From Lachnospira sp900551945 (GTDB lineage: Bacteria; Bacillota; Clostridia; Lachnospirales; Lachnospiraceae), in the NCBI GenBank assembly GCA_048380335.1, contig DBFCCI010000054.1, forward strand, positions 1 to 43,500: 43,500 nucleotides of DNA. The letters are read 5' to 3'. The notes beneath the pieces are model-generated. The model did no database searches. It saw nothing but the letters and a program-made list of their open reading frames with translations, and was not told where the DNA came from. The stretch's first letter is position 1, and each line of letters starts with the position of its first letter. Below are positions 25,065-34,686 of the stretch, piece by piece. A program made the translations under genes and the position numbers.

Positions 25065-25928
25065 ATGAGAAAATATCTTGCGGAATTTTTAGGTACATTT
25101 ATACTTACATTTACGGCATGTGGAGCAACATCATTTACAGGTGGATATCCTGGGTATCTTGGTGTAGTTGGAATTGCACTTATTTTTGGATTTGTTATGA
25201 CCGCTTTGTTTTACTCTATAGGAAGTATATCAGGGTGTCATATTAATCCTGCTGTATCGCTTGCAATGTTGATATCTAGGAGAATGAACTTTATTGATTT
25301 TATGGGGTACATAGTAGCCCAGATGTTAGGAGGAGTTGCCGGCGGCTTTGCAATGTATGGTATCTCTATTTCATTAAGTACTGATACTGTGGAGCAGTAT
25401 GAAGCTTATGGATATGACCTTTTAAGTTTTGGAACAAATGGTTATGGCGCACAATCGGAATTTTTAAATATTGACGTATGGGGTGCTTTTCTTGTTGAAA
25501 TGATACTTACCTTTATTTTTGTCATTACTGTACTTTCAGTAACAGCAAATAAGCGCTATAAAAATGTAGCTGGTATTGTTATAGGTATGGCACTTTCGGC
25601 TGTACATCTTTTTGGTATAACCCTTACAGGAATAGGAGTTAATCCAGCGAGAAGTTTTGGACCAGCCCTTGCTAAAGCTGTACAAGGAGATATAACACCG
25701 TTGTCACAAGTGTGGCTCTTTATAGTTGCGCCAATTGTAGGAGCAATACTTGCATCAATTATATATTTAATTCTTACATACAAAAAAAGACCTAAAAAAA
25801 CAAAGGTAAGTTACGAAGAATTCAAAGAAGATAAAGCAAGTGATGATAATAGTATAGCTGATATATCTGATAATTTGGAAAATGAAAACGTAGAAGTCAT
25901 AGAACTTGAAGAAGTTAAAGATGAGTAA
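25065..25928 (+). CDS. Aquaporin (MIP family, AqpZ-like)
   Basis: A six-helix membrane channel for water. The 287-residue product (ATG 25065, GGAG upstream) has both pore motifs, HINPAVS near residue 61 and GVNPARSFGPA near 190, and a His in the helix before the second one (SAVHLFGIT), as in water-specific AqpZ proteins rather than glycerol facilitators. An acidic hydrophilic tail of about 45 residues (EEFKEDKASDDNSIADISDN) is longer than in AqpZ. A strong terminator follows. Confidence 0.94.
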   Translation: MRKYLAEFLGTFILTFTACGATSFTGGYPGYLGVVGIALIFGFVMTALFYSIGSISGCHINPAVSLAMLISRRMNFIDFMGYIVAQMLGGVAGGFAMYGISISLSTDTVEQYEAYGYDLLSFGTNGYGAQSEFLNIDVWGAFLVEMILTFIFVITVLSVTANKRYKNVAGIVIGMALSAVHLFGITLTGIGVNPARSFGPALAKAVQGDITPLSQVWLFIVAPIVGAILASIIYLILTYKKRPKKTKVSYEEFKEDKASDDNSIADISDNLENENVEVIELEEVKDE

Positions 25929-25940
25929 TTATAAATATTA

Positions 25941-25994
25941 AAAACCTATAGGATAAACTGAGAAATTTTTTACAGTTTATTCTATAGGTTTTTT
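25941..25994 (+). terminator. Rho-independent terminator of the aquaporin gene
   Basis: AAAACCTATAG-GATAAACTG pairs with CAGTTTATTCTATAGGTTTT, giving about 18 pairs around a short loop, followed by a T-tract. It begins 12 bases after the aquaporin stop. Confidence 0.9.
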
Positions 25995-26180
25995 ATGTTT
26001 TTGATATACATTTTATTGCAAAAATGCTCTCCTTTTTTAATGGAAGTTGGTTTTAAATAGTTTAATTATTGTTTTGTAAAAACAAATATAAAACTTGAAA
26101 CAATAGTAATAAAATAAAAAAACTTGACAAAATATAGATATAGTGTTAGTATATTAAATGAAGAAAACGTATATGGATAA

Positions 26181-26417
26181 TTATTCAGATGAAGCTTCCA
26201 TTTCTTTTGCTTTTTGTAGAAGATATTTGTATCTTTTTTGCTCAGAGTTGACCTGATATATAAAGCAGTCAATAAGGTCTGGGTCTGTAGCATTGTCAAA
26301 GTTAGAGTAAGCGGCAGCTAAGGCTCGCTTAGTCAGATTGATTTCTTGAAGAAGATACTGATGGCGAAGGTCAGTATCATTTTCAATTGAAGGTTCTCTA
26401 CTTTTTAATAATTTCAT
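26181..26417 (-). CDS. DUF2508 (YaaL-like) small protein
   Basis: A 78-residue, mostly helical protein of unknown function. The core ALAAAYSNFDNATDPDLIDC, FIYQVNSEQKRYKYLLQKAK is typical of the DUF2508/YaaL family. GGAGG lies upstream of the minus-strand ATG. In many Firmicutes the family sits near recR or sporulation genes; here it stands alone, divergent from the Tad locus. Confidence 0.85.
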   Translation of the reverse strand: MKLLKSREPSIENDTDLRHQYLLQEINLTKRALAAAYSNFDNATDPDLIDCFIYQVNSEQKRYKYLLQKAKEMEASSE

Positions 26418-26599
26418 AACAATCCTCCATTTTACAGACGGCAGGCAGTAACACTTTTCAATTTTATGCCGTACATAATACTGTTATTTTAATTATAGTC
26501 AGCTAATGGTAATTTTATACAAAAAGACGAGAAAAAAATAATTTATTTGATACTATAAAAATATTTTTATTTATTAATTAAAAGTAAGGATAACAATTT

Positions 26600-27106
26600 A
26601 TGCAGCAAACAATATTTTTATTAAGGGTTTTAGTTACATTTATTATTACAATAATTGCAACTGTGCAAGACTTGAAAAGTTACAAAATAAAAAATGAGCT
26701 AATAATAGGTGCATTTGTAGCAGGAGGAATGTGTACAGTATTAAATCTTTTAAATGGAGGTGATGTAAAAGATTACATTTTTGGAATGGTAGCAGTTTTT
26801 TTAATTACATTTATTTTATTTTTAATAAGGGGGATTGGGGCAGGAGATGCAAAACTTTTAACGGTGATGGGATTTATTATTGGATATAAAATGACAATAA
26901 AAATAATATTAGTATCACTTATATTAGGATTATTAATAGGTGTGGCAAGTATTGTATTTAAACAGCATTTTAATATTAAAAAGGGCGTGTTAAGTATATA
27001 TGGAGATGGTGTTAGTCAAAAAATGGTAAATTATCATATATTCCATTTTAGCCCTGCAATACTTATAGCACAGGCAATAATATTTACAACATCATTTATA
27101 AAATAA
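26600..27106 (+). CDS. tadV: Tad prepilin peptidase (A24 family, CpaA/TadV)
   Basis: An aspartic membrane protease that cleaves Flp prepilins and TadE-like pseudopilins. The 168 residues form several membrane helices; the two catalytic Asp are in VQDLKSYKI (near 24) and GIGAGDAKL (GxGD). It is first in the Tad locus and followed 14 bases later by tadZ. A second, different A24 peptidase gene lies further along the same locus at 34794. Confidence 0.9.
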   Translation: MQQTIFLLRVLVTFIITIIATVQDLKSYKIKNELIIGAFVAGGMCTVLNLLNGGDVKDYIFGMVAVFLITFILFLIRGIGAGDAKLLTVMGFIIGYKMTIKIILVSLILGLLIGVASIVFKQHFNIKKGVLSIYGDGVSQKMVNYHIFHFSPAILIAQAIIFTTSFIK

Positions 27107-27120
27107 TAAAAGAGGTGGCA

Positions 27121-28137
27121 ATGGATAAAATTTGTGTGATATATGATGAAGATGAAGTCTATGCAAAAAGACTTATGGGGATTTTAACAGAAAGTAATAT
27201 GATTTCTGCTGCGGTATGGCTGTTTACAGATAAAGAAAAATTAATGGAAAATATTGTAAAAAACGGACATGATATTGAATTTGTAATCATAGGGCAGGAT
27301 ACAGACGTAAATGATATAAAAGAAATATTTGATAAAAAAATAATAGTGTTAGTAGAAGAAGATTTAACACAAGATTATCAAATAATTAGTGAAAATGTTA
27401 CAGCACTATACAAGTACCAATCGTGTTATGAGCTTGTCAAAAAGATTATGATATGCGTAGGTTATAATAACAGTAATGATTATAGTAATGTTAAATTAAT
27501 TGGCGTATATTCGCTTGATTTAGATGAGCAAAAGACATTATTTTCACTTAATATGGCAAAGGCTTATGCAGTAAATAAAAGAGTGCTTTATATTAATCTT
27601 GATGAGTTTTCAGGCTTAAAACAATTACTTCCTGATACAAGTGGTATGACACTATCAGATGCGTTGTATTATTATAGGCTTAATAAAGAAAATGTAGGTG
27701 AAAGAATATTAGCAGGAATAAGTACAAAAAATGGAGTTGATTATCTTCCACCAGTAATTAATGCAGAAGATATAACATATATTGATACAGGACAGATTAT
27801 GGGATTTATTCAAAAACTTGCAAAGGCAGGAAGATATGATGTTGTTGTACTTGATATATCACAAGCTATAAAACAACAATGGAGAATGATATGTGAATGT
27901 AGCAAGATATATATGATAACAAATGGTAGTTATTTATCAGAAAAACGTATGCAGGATTTTGAATTATATTTTATACAGGCTGGAATGGAAAATGTATTGA
28001 AGTCTATACAAACAGTTAAATTACAAAAAGACATTGGGAGGTTAAATGAAAATTTTTGGAGAACACAAGAAACAGAACCAATGTACAAACTCATTGAAGA
28101 ACTTATCTTCCCAGAAGCAAATAAACGAGCAGTCTGA
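27121..28137 (+). CDS. tadZ: TadZ/CpaE-like ParA-type localisation protein
   Basis: TadZ proteins place the Tad pilus machine in the cell. The 338 residues have an N-terminal receiver-like domain (KICVIYDEDEVYAKRLMGIL, FVIIGQDTD) and a MinD/ParA-like half (LIGVYSLDLDEQKTLFSLNM, RVLYINLDEFSG, YDVVVLDISQ). The P-loop is degenerate: the usual GGxGKT is replaced by SLDLDEQKT, so ATP hydrolysis is doubtful. Start ATG 27121 follows AGAGGTGG. Its end overlaps tadA by 92 bases. Confidence 0.85.
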   Translation: MDKICVIYDEDEVYAKRLMGILTESNMISAAVWLFTDKEKLMENIVKNGHDIEFVIIGQDTDVNDIKEIFDKKIIVLVEEDLTQDYQIISENVTALYKYQSCYELVKKIMICVGYNNSNDYSNVKLIGVYSLDLDEQKTLFSLNMAKAYAVNKRVLYINLDEFSGLKQLLPDTSGMTLSDALYYYRLNKENVGERILAGISTKNGVDYLPPVINAEDITYIDTGQIMGFIQKLAKAGRYDVVVLDISQAIKQQWRMICECSKIYMITNGSYLSEKRMQDFELYFIQAGMENVLKSIQTVKLQKDIGRLNENFWRTQETEPMYKLIEELIFPEANKRAV

Positions 28138-29398
28138 TAATAAATATATTCAGTTAGAAGATAAAGCTTTATTGAAAAAATCAGACATAATAAAAGAAGT
28201 TCAAGAAATGGTTTATAAGCGAATTGATGACAGTGTTGAATGTGATGATGAAAGTCTTTTAAATATTATTGATGAATGTATAAATACATATAACAGTATA
28301 AGAAATATTTCTATAAAAGAAAGAGAGCAGATTTTAACACAAGTATTTAATGCCATAAGAAAAATGGGAATATTACAAGAACTTCTTGATGATGATAGTA
28401 TAACAGAGATTATGGTGAATGGTGCTGATAATATATTTATTGAAAAAAGCGGACATTTGTTGAAATGGGATAAACACTTTGAAGACAAAGACAAGTTAGA
28501 CCACATTGCTAGAAAAATAGCAGCGTTGTCTAATAGAATTGTAAATGAGTCAGTACCTATTGTTGATACAAGGTTAAGTGATGGTTCAAGAGTAAATATA
28601 GTACTTCCCCCAGTGGCACTTGAAGGCCCAGTAATAACAATAAGAAAATTCTATGATACGCCAATAACAATAGAAAAGTTAATTGAATTAGGTTCTATTA
28701 CTAAAGAAGCGGCAGATTTTTTAAAAAAGGCAGTAATCGCACGATATAACATCTTTATAAGTGGTGGCACAGGTTCTGGAAAAACCACTTTTCTTAACGC
28801 ATTATCCAACTTTATACCAAATGACGAAAGAGTAATAACAATTGAGGACTCTGCAGAGTTGCAAATTAAGAATGTAAAAAATCTAGTAAGATTAGAAGCT
28901 AGAAATGCCAATGTAGAAGGAAAAAATGAAATTACAATAAGACAACTAATAAAGTCTAGTCTTAGAATGAGACCAGATAGAATTATTGTAGGTGAAGTAA
29001 GGGGAGCAGAAGCTATAGATATGCTTCAAGCTATGAATACGGGTCATTCAGGAAGTCTTTCTACAGGTCATAGTAATAGCTCAAAAGATATGATTACAAG
29101 AATTGAAACGATGGTGCTTATGGGAATGGATATTCCTATAATGGCAGTAAAGCAACAGATAGAATCAGCGGTTGATATTATAGTGCATTTGTCAAGAATA
29201 AGAGATAAGTCAAGAAAAGTAATGGAAATATCAGAAGTTGCAGGAATTACGAATGGAGAAATAAGATTAAACACTTTATATTCCTTTGATGAGGAGGGAG
29301 AAAATGAAGCTGGAAAAGTTATTGGAAGTCTTAAAAGAAGTAATAACAAGTTTATTAACGACTACAAAATGCTTTCTGCGGGAATATACAATTGGTAA
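28046..29398 (+). CDS. tadA: Tad pilus assembly ATPase (CpaF/TadA)
   Basis: The secretion ATPase that drives Flp pilus extension and retraction. The 450-residue product has TEIMVNGADNIFIE, RVNIVLPPVALEGPVITIRK, Walker A GGTGSGKT (240-247), the Asp box ITIEDSAELQ, Walker B DRIIVGEVRG and the His box TGHSGSLSTGHSNS. The start at 28046 follows a strong GGGAGG, which puts the first 31 codons inside tadZ in another frame. An alternative start is near 28208. tadB overlaps its end by 95 bases. Confidence 0.94.
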   Translation: MKIFGEHKKQNQCTNSLKNLSSQKQINEQSDNKYIQLEDKALLKKSDIIKEVQEMVYKRIDDSVECDDESLLNIIDECINTYNSIRNISIKEREQILTQVFNAIRKMGILQELLDDDSITEIMVNGADNIFIEKSGHLLKWDKHFEDKDKLDHIARKIAALSNRIVNESVPIVDTRLSDGSRVNIVLPPVALEGPVITIRKFYDTPITIEKLIELGSITKEAADFLKKAVIARYNIFISGGTGSGKTTFLNALSNFIPNDERVITIEDSAELQIKNVKNLVRLEARNANVEGKNEITIRQLIKSSLRMRPDRIIVGEVRGAEAIDMLQAMNTGHSGSLSTGHSNSSKDMITRIETMVLMGMDIPIMAVKQQIESAVDIIVHLSRIRDKSRKVMEISEVAGITNGEIRLNTLYSFDEEGENEAGKVIGSLKRSNNKFINDYKMLSAGIYNW

Positions 29399-30140
29399 TC
29401 AAAAAAATAATAAAATATACAAGGCTGATATTATAGATATATTAAAAGCTATATTAACGTCAGTGATAGTCATATTTTTAATAGCTTATTTATTTTATGA
29501 AAACATAAAAGCTGTCGTATTTTTAATTCCAGTAGGTATATTTTTGTATAAGAAAAAAATTAATAGCGCAATCGAGAGTAAAAAAAATCAATTAAAGATA
29601 CAGTTTAAAGACGCAATGACCGCTGTTTCATTTTCACTAAATGTTGGATATTCAATGGAAAATTCGTTTAAGGAAGCTATACAGGAACTGCGTACTTTGT
29701 ACGGTGATAATAGTATGATAGTAAAGGAATTTAATATTATTGTTAATCGTGTAAATCGCAATGAAAAGTTAGAAGATACACTTATTGATTTTGCAAGAAG
29801 AAGTGGTATAGAAGATATATTATATTTTGCAGAGGTTTTTTGTTATGCAAAAGTAAGTGGCGGAGATATGATATCAATAATAAAAAATACAGTGCGTACG
29901 ATTAGTGAAAAGATAGACACCGAAAATGAAATACAAATCGTAATAAGCTCAAAGAAAATGGAGCAAAAAATAATGAGTATAGTTCCCTTTGGAATAATTA
30001 CATATCTTAAGCTCACATCATCAGACTTTATATGTAATCTGTATGGCAATATGTTAGGTATAACCGTTATGAGCATTTGTCTTTTTATGTATTTTGTATC
30101 AGTGCTTCTTGCAAATAAGATTGTTGATATAAAGGTTTAG
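29304..30140 (+). CDS. tadB: Tad inner-membrane platform protein TadB
   Basis: A T2SSF-domain platform protein that couples the ATPase to pilin polymerisation. The 278 residues contain two N-terminal membrane helices (ILTSVIVIFLIAYLF, VFLIPVGIFLY), a cytoplasmic T2SSF domain (KDAMTAVSFSLNVGYSMENS, RRSGIEDILYFAEVF) and C-terminal helices. ATG 29304 follows AGGAGG, inside tadA. It ends 12 bases before tadC. Confidence 0.9.
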   Translation: MKLEKLLEVLKEVITSLLTTTKCFLREYTIGNQKNNKIYKADIIDILKAILTSVIVIFLIAYLFYENIKAVVFLIPVGIFLYKKKINSAIESKKNQLKIQFKDAMTAVSFSLNVGYSMENSFKEAIQELRTLYGDNSMIVKEFNIIVNRVNRNEKLEDTLIDFARRSGIEDILYFAEVFCYAKVSGGDMISIIKNTVRTISEKIDTENEIQIVISSKKMEQKIMSIVPFGIITYLKLTSSDFICNLYGNMLGITVMSICLFMYFVSVLLANKIVDIKV

Positions 30141-30152
30141 AAAGGTGGAAGT

Positions 30153-31376
30153 GTGAAGCAAAATACAAAAATTATATTAATAATTATAATGTCAATATTC
30201 TTGGCTGTTATCTTGACTGTTCAAAATACTTCAAAAAATAATATTCAATCAGATACAATTAAAAGACCAAATTATAAAGAGGGTTCACAAAGCTTAGAAC
30301 TAGATGTGTATACACAAGGAAATGATAAACCATCTACAGTAGAATTTGAAGTGTCACCTAGACAGTATACAAAAGACGAAGTAATGCAGGTTTTTGATGA
30401 AATATATAATCTACTTCCAGATGTTATAAAAGCTAATAATCAAAGCCTTAGTGATGTTAGTTCTAATCTTAACCTTGTAGATAGCATTGATGGATATATG
30501 GTAAAGCTTGAATGGTTTTCAAGTGAGTATGAGCTTATAGACTATGATGGTAAAGTTAATACGCAATTCCTTACACTTAATTCTAAACAAAGCTGTGATG
30601 TGGAATTAACTGTCAAAATGTCATCGGGGGAATATATGGCAGAGAATACATTTAATATTACAGTGACAAAAGGAGCATTAAGTGATGAACAAATAAGACA
30701 AGATAATATTATAAGAAGTCTTATTAGCGCTGAAGTTGAGCAAAAAAATAATGAAAACTTAATCTTACCTGAAAGTGTTGAAGGAGAAAGTGTTGTTTAT
30801 TCATATAAATCTGAAAAAACGTCACCTTTTATAGCAGTACTTTTTGGAATAATTGGTGTCGTAGCTGTGTTATTAAGTGAAAAAGAACAAAAGGCAAAAG
30901 AAGAAATATTAAGAAAAGTGCAACTACAGTATGAATATTCTGAACTTGTATCAAAACTTACACTTCTTATTGGTGCAGGAATGACAATACGAGGAGCTTG
31001 GGAGCGAATAACAAGTGACTATACTTCTTCTAAACAAAAAAAGGTAGCCTATGAAGAAATGCTTATATCACAAGCGCAGCTTGACAATGGAATATCAGAA
31101 GCAGTTGTATATGAAAACTTTGGAAGGAGGTGTAATACAAAAGAGTATTTAAAGCTTGGTATGTTGCTTGAACAAAATGTGAAAAAGGGTACAAAAGATT
31201 TGCTAAAATTACTAGAACAAGAAACACTCACAGCCTTTGAAGAACATAAGGCAATGGCAAGGAAAAAGGGAGAAGAAGCGGGAACAAAGCTTCTTATACC
31301 AATGATAATAATGCTTATTATAGTAATGGTTATAGTAATGATACCGGCGTTAATGTCATTTAATAATATTTCATAA
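30153..31376 (+). CDS. tadC: Tad inner-membrane platform protein TadC with extracytoplasmic insert
   Basis: The second T2SSF platform protein. GTG start after AAAGGTGG. One N-terminal helix (IILIIIMSIFLAVILTV) is followed by about 190 polar residues (LELDVYTQGND, FEVSPRQYTKDEVMQVFDEI) predicted outside the membrane, then a helix (FIAVLFGIIGVVAVLL), a T2SSF domain (LVSKLTLLIGAGMTIRGAWE) and a last helix (LLIPMIIMLIIVMVIVMIP). The outside domain is absent in proteobacterial TadC and may contact the pilus or wall. Confidence 0.85.
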   Translation: MKQNTKIILIIIMSIFLAVILTVQNTSKNNIQSDTIKRPNYKEGSQSLELDVYTQGNDKPSTVEFEVSPRQYTKDEVMQVFDEIYNLLPDVIKANNQSLSDVSSNLNLVDSIDGYMVKLEWFSSEYELIDYDGKVNTQFLTLNSKQSCDVELTVKMSSGEYMAENTFNITVTKGALSDEQIRQDNIIRSLISAEVEQKNNENLILPESVEGESVVYSYKSEKTSPFIAVLFGIIGVVAVLLSEKEQKAKEEILRKVQLQYEYSELVSKLTLLIGAGMTIRGAWERITSDYTSSKQKKVAYEEMLISQAQLDNGISEAVVYENFGRRCNTKEYLKLGMLLEQNVKKGTKDLLKLLEQETLTAFEEHKAMARKKGEEAGTKLLIPMIIMLIIVMVIVMIPALMSFNNIS

Positions 31377-31401
31377 ATAATAAAAAGAAGGGATAGATAC
31401 T

Positions 31402-31590
31402 ATGAAGATTAAAAATTATATCAAAAAAAGAACAAGTGAATATGTAGAACAAGAAGATGGAATGGGAGTTGTTGAGATAGTTTTGATTATTATTGTACTT
31501 ATTAGTATAGTTGTAATATTTAAGTCAGGAATAACATCGACAGTTTCTACAATTTTAAAAACAATGATGAATAATGCAAAAGCTATATAA
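31402..31590 (+). CDS. flp: Flp-type major pilin
   Basis: The pilus subunit. The 62-residue prepilin has a basic leader, EQEDG(20)|MGVVE(25) matching the G|xxxxE peptidase site, and a long hydrophobic helix (IVLIIIVLISIVVIFKSGI). The mature form would be about 42 residues, resembling the Flp1-like group of Gram-positives. AAGAAGGGAT precedes the ATG. It lies between tadC and the large TadG-like gene. Confidence 0.9.
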   Translation: MKIKNYIKKRTSEYVEQEDGMGVVEIVLIIIVLISIVVIFKSGITSTVSTILKTMMNNAKAI

Positions 31591-31593
31591 ACT

Positions 31594-33789
31594 ATGAAAG
31601 CTAAAATAAAAAATGTTATTATATTTTTATATAACAAAAGGCTAAATGGGCAAATTACTATATATGGTGCAATTTCATTTATGTTTATTATTTCTGTTGT
31701 GTGTACATGTATATATTCAGCCCAACTTGCAGTTGTAAAAGCTGATATTGACGGAGTAAGTACACTATCTTTGGAGTCTGTATTTGCAGGATATTCTAAT
31801 AAAGCTCTTGATGAGTTTGATATATTGCTGTTGAAAAAATCAGACATACTTAATGAGCAGCTAAATAATGCAGTTAAGAAAAATCTTTCTTCAATCAATC
31901 CACATTCAAAGTTTATAAGTGGTGGTTTTAATAATTTTTCGTTAATGACAGATAATGATGGTAAAAATTTATTTAAAGAAGTAATTGATTATATGGATTA
32001 TGCTATATATTCAGAACTTTTTGACAATATAAATTCATCGAAAGAAAATTTCACAAAGGCAAATGCTGTTAATGAAGTAACAGATAAAATAGTAAAATGT
32101 CAAGAAAATGTATTTGAAAATGACAAATATATATTAGAACTTTTAAGTCTTACAGAAGGAATAAAAACTAATGAAACAGGTTTTGTAGTAAGAGCTTCAA
32201 AACCTGTAGTAACAGGTAAAAGCTTTGTAAAGCAGATGGTTAATGGGAATATTTCAGCTGATAATACAGCAGTTTCAGACACAAGAGTATATAACATATT
32301 GTATGAAAATGATGGGTATATAGATATTAGTGAATTACTAAAAAATATCGTGGAATGTATAGATGAATTTGAAGACATTGTGGATAGTGAAGGAGAAGAT
32401 GAAGCGATACATATATGCCAACTAGAGTATATCAGAAGATATAATATTTTATATAAAAATACTAATGATACAATACAAGTCTGTAAAGAAGCCTTAAATG
32501 TAATTGATAATTATAATAATCATTCAGATAATTCTATAAATGATATGCAGGCTTGTGAAGATTTATTAAATAATAAAAGGCAGGAATTAGGAGAAGAAGT
32601 ATATCAAAATTTTCTGTCAGATATTAATGATATGAAATTAAGTAACAATAAAAATACTTCAAAATTATGTGATGTTGATATAATAAAAAAAGGTATAGAG
32701 CAGAATTTAGATATTTTAGAAAATGTAAAAGACATTCTTGATAATACAGAACATTTTTTATATGTTGATACATTTGGCGATATAAAAGATAATATAAATG
32801 AGTGTATTAATGTATTTGCAAATTATAGCTTATCGTTACTTGAGTTTAATTATACTGATGTTAGCTTTGAGAGTAACTCAGATGGTATATCAGAATTTAC
32901 TAAGTTATATAATGCTTTAACAAATGGAATTGGTTCAATAGTGTTAAATGGTATGAATGTATCAGATAAAGATATAACATATATATCACAGCAAAGACAA
33001 CTAGCAGATATATATATTAGTAAGAGTGGTATCAATAACACGAATAATAATTCTTTATCACAATCATTTTATGAAGAAGTAAAAAACAATGCTTTATATA
33101 ATGAGTATCTTTTTAAAAAGTTTAATTCATTTACAGACTATGTAGATAGTCAGTCTAATATAAATACAGATACAGGCAAAAAACTCGATTATATGCTTGA
33201 ATATATAATTGAAGGAAGTATGTCCGATTTATCCAATCTTAATGGTGTCATAACTAAATTATCATTAATAAGACAAGGTGCAAATATGACACATCTTATA
33301 ACAAACCATAAAAAGAAAAATGAAGCTTTTGCAATGGCAATGTCACTTGTTGGCTTTTCTGGAAATATGGCAATAGTAAAATCAGCACAGTATACAATTA
33401 TGGCGGCTTGGGCTTATGCAGAAAGTCTTGTTGATGTAAGAAAACTTTGCTTAGGGCAGAAAATAGAGCTTATAAAAAATGACAGTGCTTGGGAAATCTC
33501 GCTTGATAAACTGTTAAAGATGGATTGGTTAAATAATACATATATTAAGGATTCAAATATACAATCAGGACTAGACTATAACGAATATTTAAGATTGTTG
33601 TTAATGGCAAGACAACAAAAAGAAAAGTTGTATAGAACAATGGTAGCAATGGAAATAAGAATGGAAGAACTTGGCGTGGCTAGTTTTAGAATGGAAGATT
33701 ATATATGTAGCGCAGAGTGTGAGATAGAATTTTATCTTAATAAAGTAAACAAAGTTTATAAAAAGCAATTGTATTATGGGTATTCATAA
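31594..33789 (+). CDS. Large pilus-associated protein (DUF5702/TadG-like)
   Basis: A 731-residue protein with one N-terminal membrane helix preceded by NGQITIYGAISFMFIISVVC and then a long outside region rich in Asn, Asp and Ser, with helical stretches. GQITIYGAI...SLESVFAGYSNKALDEFDILLL resembles DUF5702 proteins of clostridial Tad loci, which occupy the TadG place. The family role is unclear; it may be a tip or base component. It starts only 3 bases after the flp stop, so it is tightly linked to pilin synthesis. Confidence 0.75.
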   Translation: MKAKIKNVIIFLYNKRLNGQITIYGAISFMFIISVVCTCIYSAQLAVVKADIDGVSTLSLESVFAGYSNKALDEFDILLLKKSDILNEQLNNAVKKNLSSINPHSKFISGGFNNFSLMTDNDGKNLFKEVIDYMDYAIYSELFDNINSSKENFTKANAVNEVTDKIVKCQENVFENDKYILELLSLTEGIKTNETGFVVRASKPVVTGKSFVKQMVNGNISADNTAVSDTRVYNILYENDGYIDISELLKNIVECIDEFEDIVDSEGEDEAIHICQLEYIRRYNILYKNTNDTIQVCKEALNVIDNYNNHSDNSINDMQACEDLLNNKRQELGEEVYQNFLSDINDMKLSNNKNTSKLCDVDIIKKGIEQNLDILENVKDILDNTEHFLYVDTFGDIKDNINECINVFANYSLSLLEFNYTDVSFESNSDGISEFTKLYNALTNGIGSIVLNGMNVSDKDITYISQQRQLADIYISKSGINNTNNNSLSQSFYEEVKNNALYNEYLFKKFNSFTDYVDSQSNINTDTGKKLDYMLEYIIEGSMSDLSNLNGVITKLSLIRQGANMTHLITNHKKKNEAFAMAMSLVGFSGNMAIVKSAQYTIMAAWAYAESLVDVRKLCLGQKIELIKNDSAWEISLDKLLKMDWLNNTYIKDSNIQSGLDYNEYLRLLLMARQQKEKLYRTMVAMEIRMEELGVASFRMEDYICSAECEIEFYLNKVNKVYKKQLYYGYS

Positions 33790-33830
33790 AAATGTATGCT
33801 CTTTTGCTTTTATAGTTAATGAGGGAAAAT

Positions 33831-34661
33831 ATGAAAATAAAGGACAAATGGAACAAAAATAAAACCCAATTTAATATGCCACATATTAGCAAAAGAGCAT
33901 TTAAAGCGTCAGCCACACTTGAAGCTTCGCTTGTAATTCCAATCTTTATCTATGCGGTTATGACAGTAGCTTATTTTATCTATGCACTTGGAGTAAAGGT
34001 ACATATATCTCAAGCTCTTTACAATGAAACAAGACAACTTGCAAGATTTGTATATATGATTAAAGACAATGATAATACACCAACAAATGCACTTATTTAT
34101 GCAAAAGCACAAGCTGAATTTATAAGTGAATTAGGTGTTAATTATGCCACAACTCATAATATAGTTGGAGGTAATGTGGGATTGCTTATTAGTAATAAAG
34201 ATATTATAAATGATAACAATGATATCAAATTAGCTTTAAGTTATACAATTAGAAATCCCTTCAATATCTTTGGCGTAGGGAACTTTAAGTGTGAACAGAG
34301 TTATGTAGCAAAAGCTTGGCTTGGAGAGAGCAATCTGGGTGACAAAGAAAGTGATAGCTCTATGTTAGTTTATATAACTATGCAGGGTGAGGTATACCAT
34401 AAGAGTTCAGAATGTACATATCTAAAACCAGTTATAAGTGCGGTTAATATTAATTCAATTAATGATTACAGAAATAGTTCAGGTGCAATATATTATGAAT
34501 GTGAAAGATGTGCAAGTAATGTGCTTTCAGAAAATGTGTATATAACAGAATATGGCACACGTTTTCACACAACGCCTAATTGTAGTGAGATTAAAAGAAA
34601 TATTATTTGTGTAAAGTTGTCGGAAGTTAGTGATAGACGAGCCTGTTCAAAATGTGGATAA
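33831..34661 (+). CDS. tadE: TadE-like minor pilin with duplicated His/Cys module
   Basis: A 276-residue pseudopilin. After a basic N-terminus comes FKASATLEASLVIPIFIYAV, the TadE-type hydrophobic start. The outside part ends in two similar units: EVYHKSSECTYLK...YYECERCAS and TRFHTTPNCSEIK...RRACSKCG, each giving His and three Cys in a pattern like small metal-binding or disulfide modules. Start ATG 33831 is preferred (GAGGG 7 bases upstream) over 33819. Confidence 0.8.
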   Translation: MKIKDKWNKNKTQFNMPHISKRAFKASATLEASLVIPIFIYAVMTVAYFIYALGVKVHISQALYNETRQLARFVYMIKDNDNTPTNALIYAKAQAEFISELGVNYATTHNIVGGNVGLLISNKDIINDNNDIKLALSYTIRNPFNIFGVGNFKCEQSYVAKAWLGESNLGDKESDSSMLVYITMQGEVYHKSSECTYLKPVISAVNINSINDYRNSSGAIYYECERCASNVLSENVYITEYGTRFHTTPNCSEIKRNIICVKLSEVSDRRACSKCG

Positions 34662-34686
34662 AAATATAATGTTATAATTTTACGTG

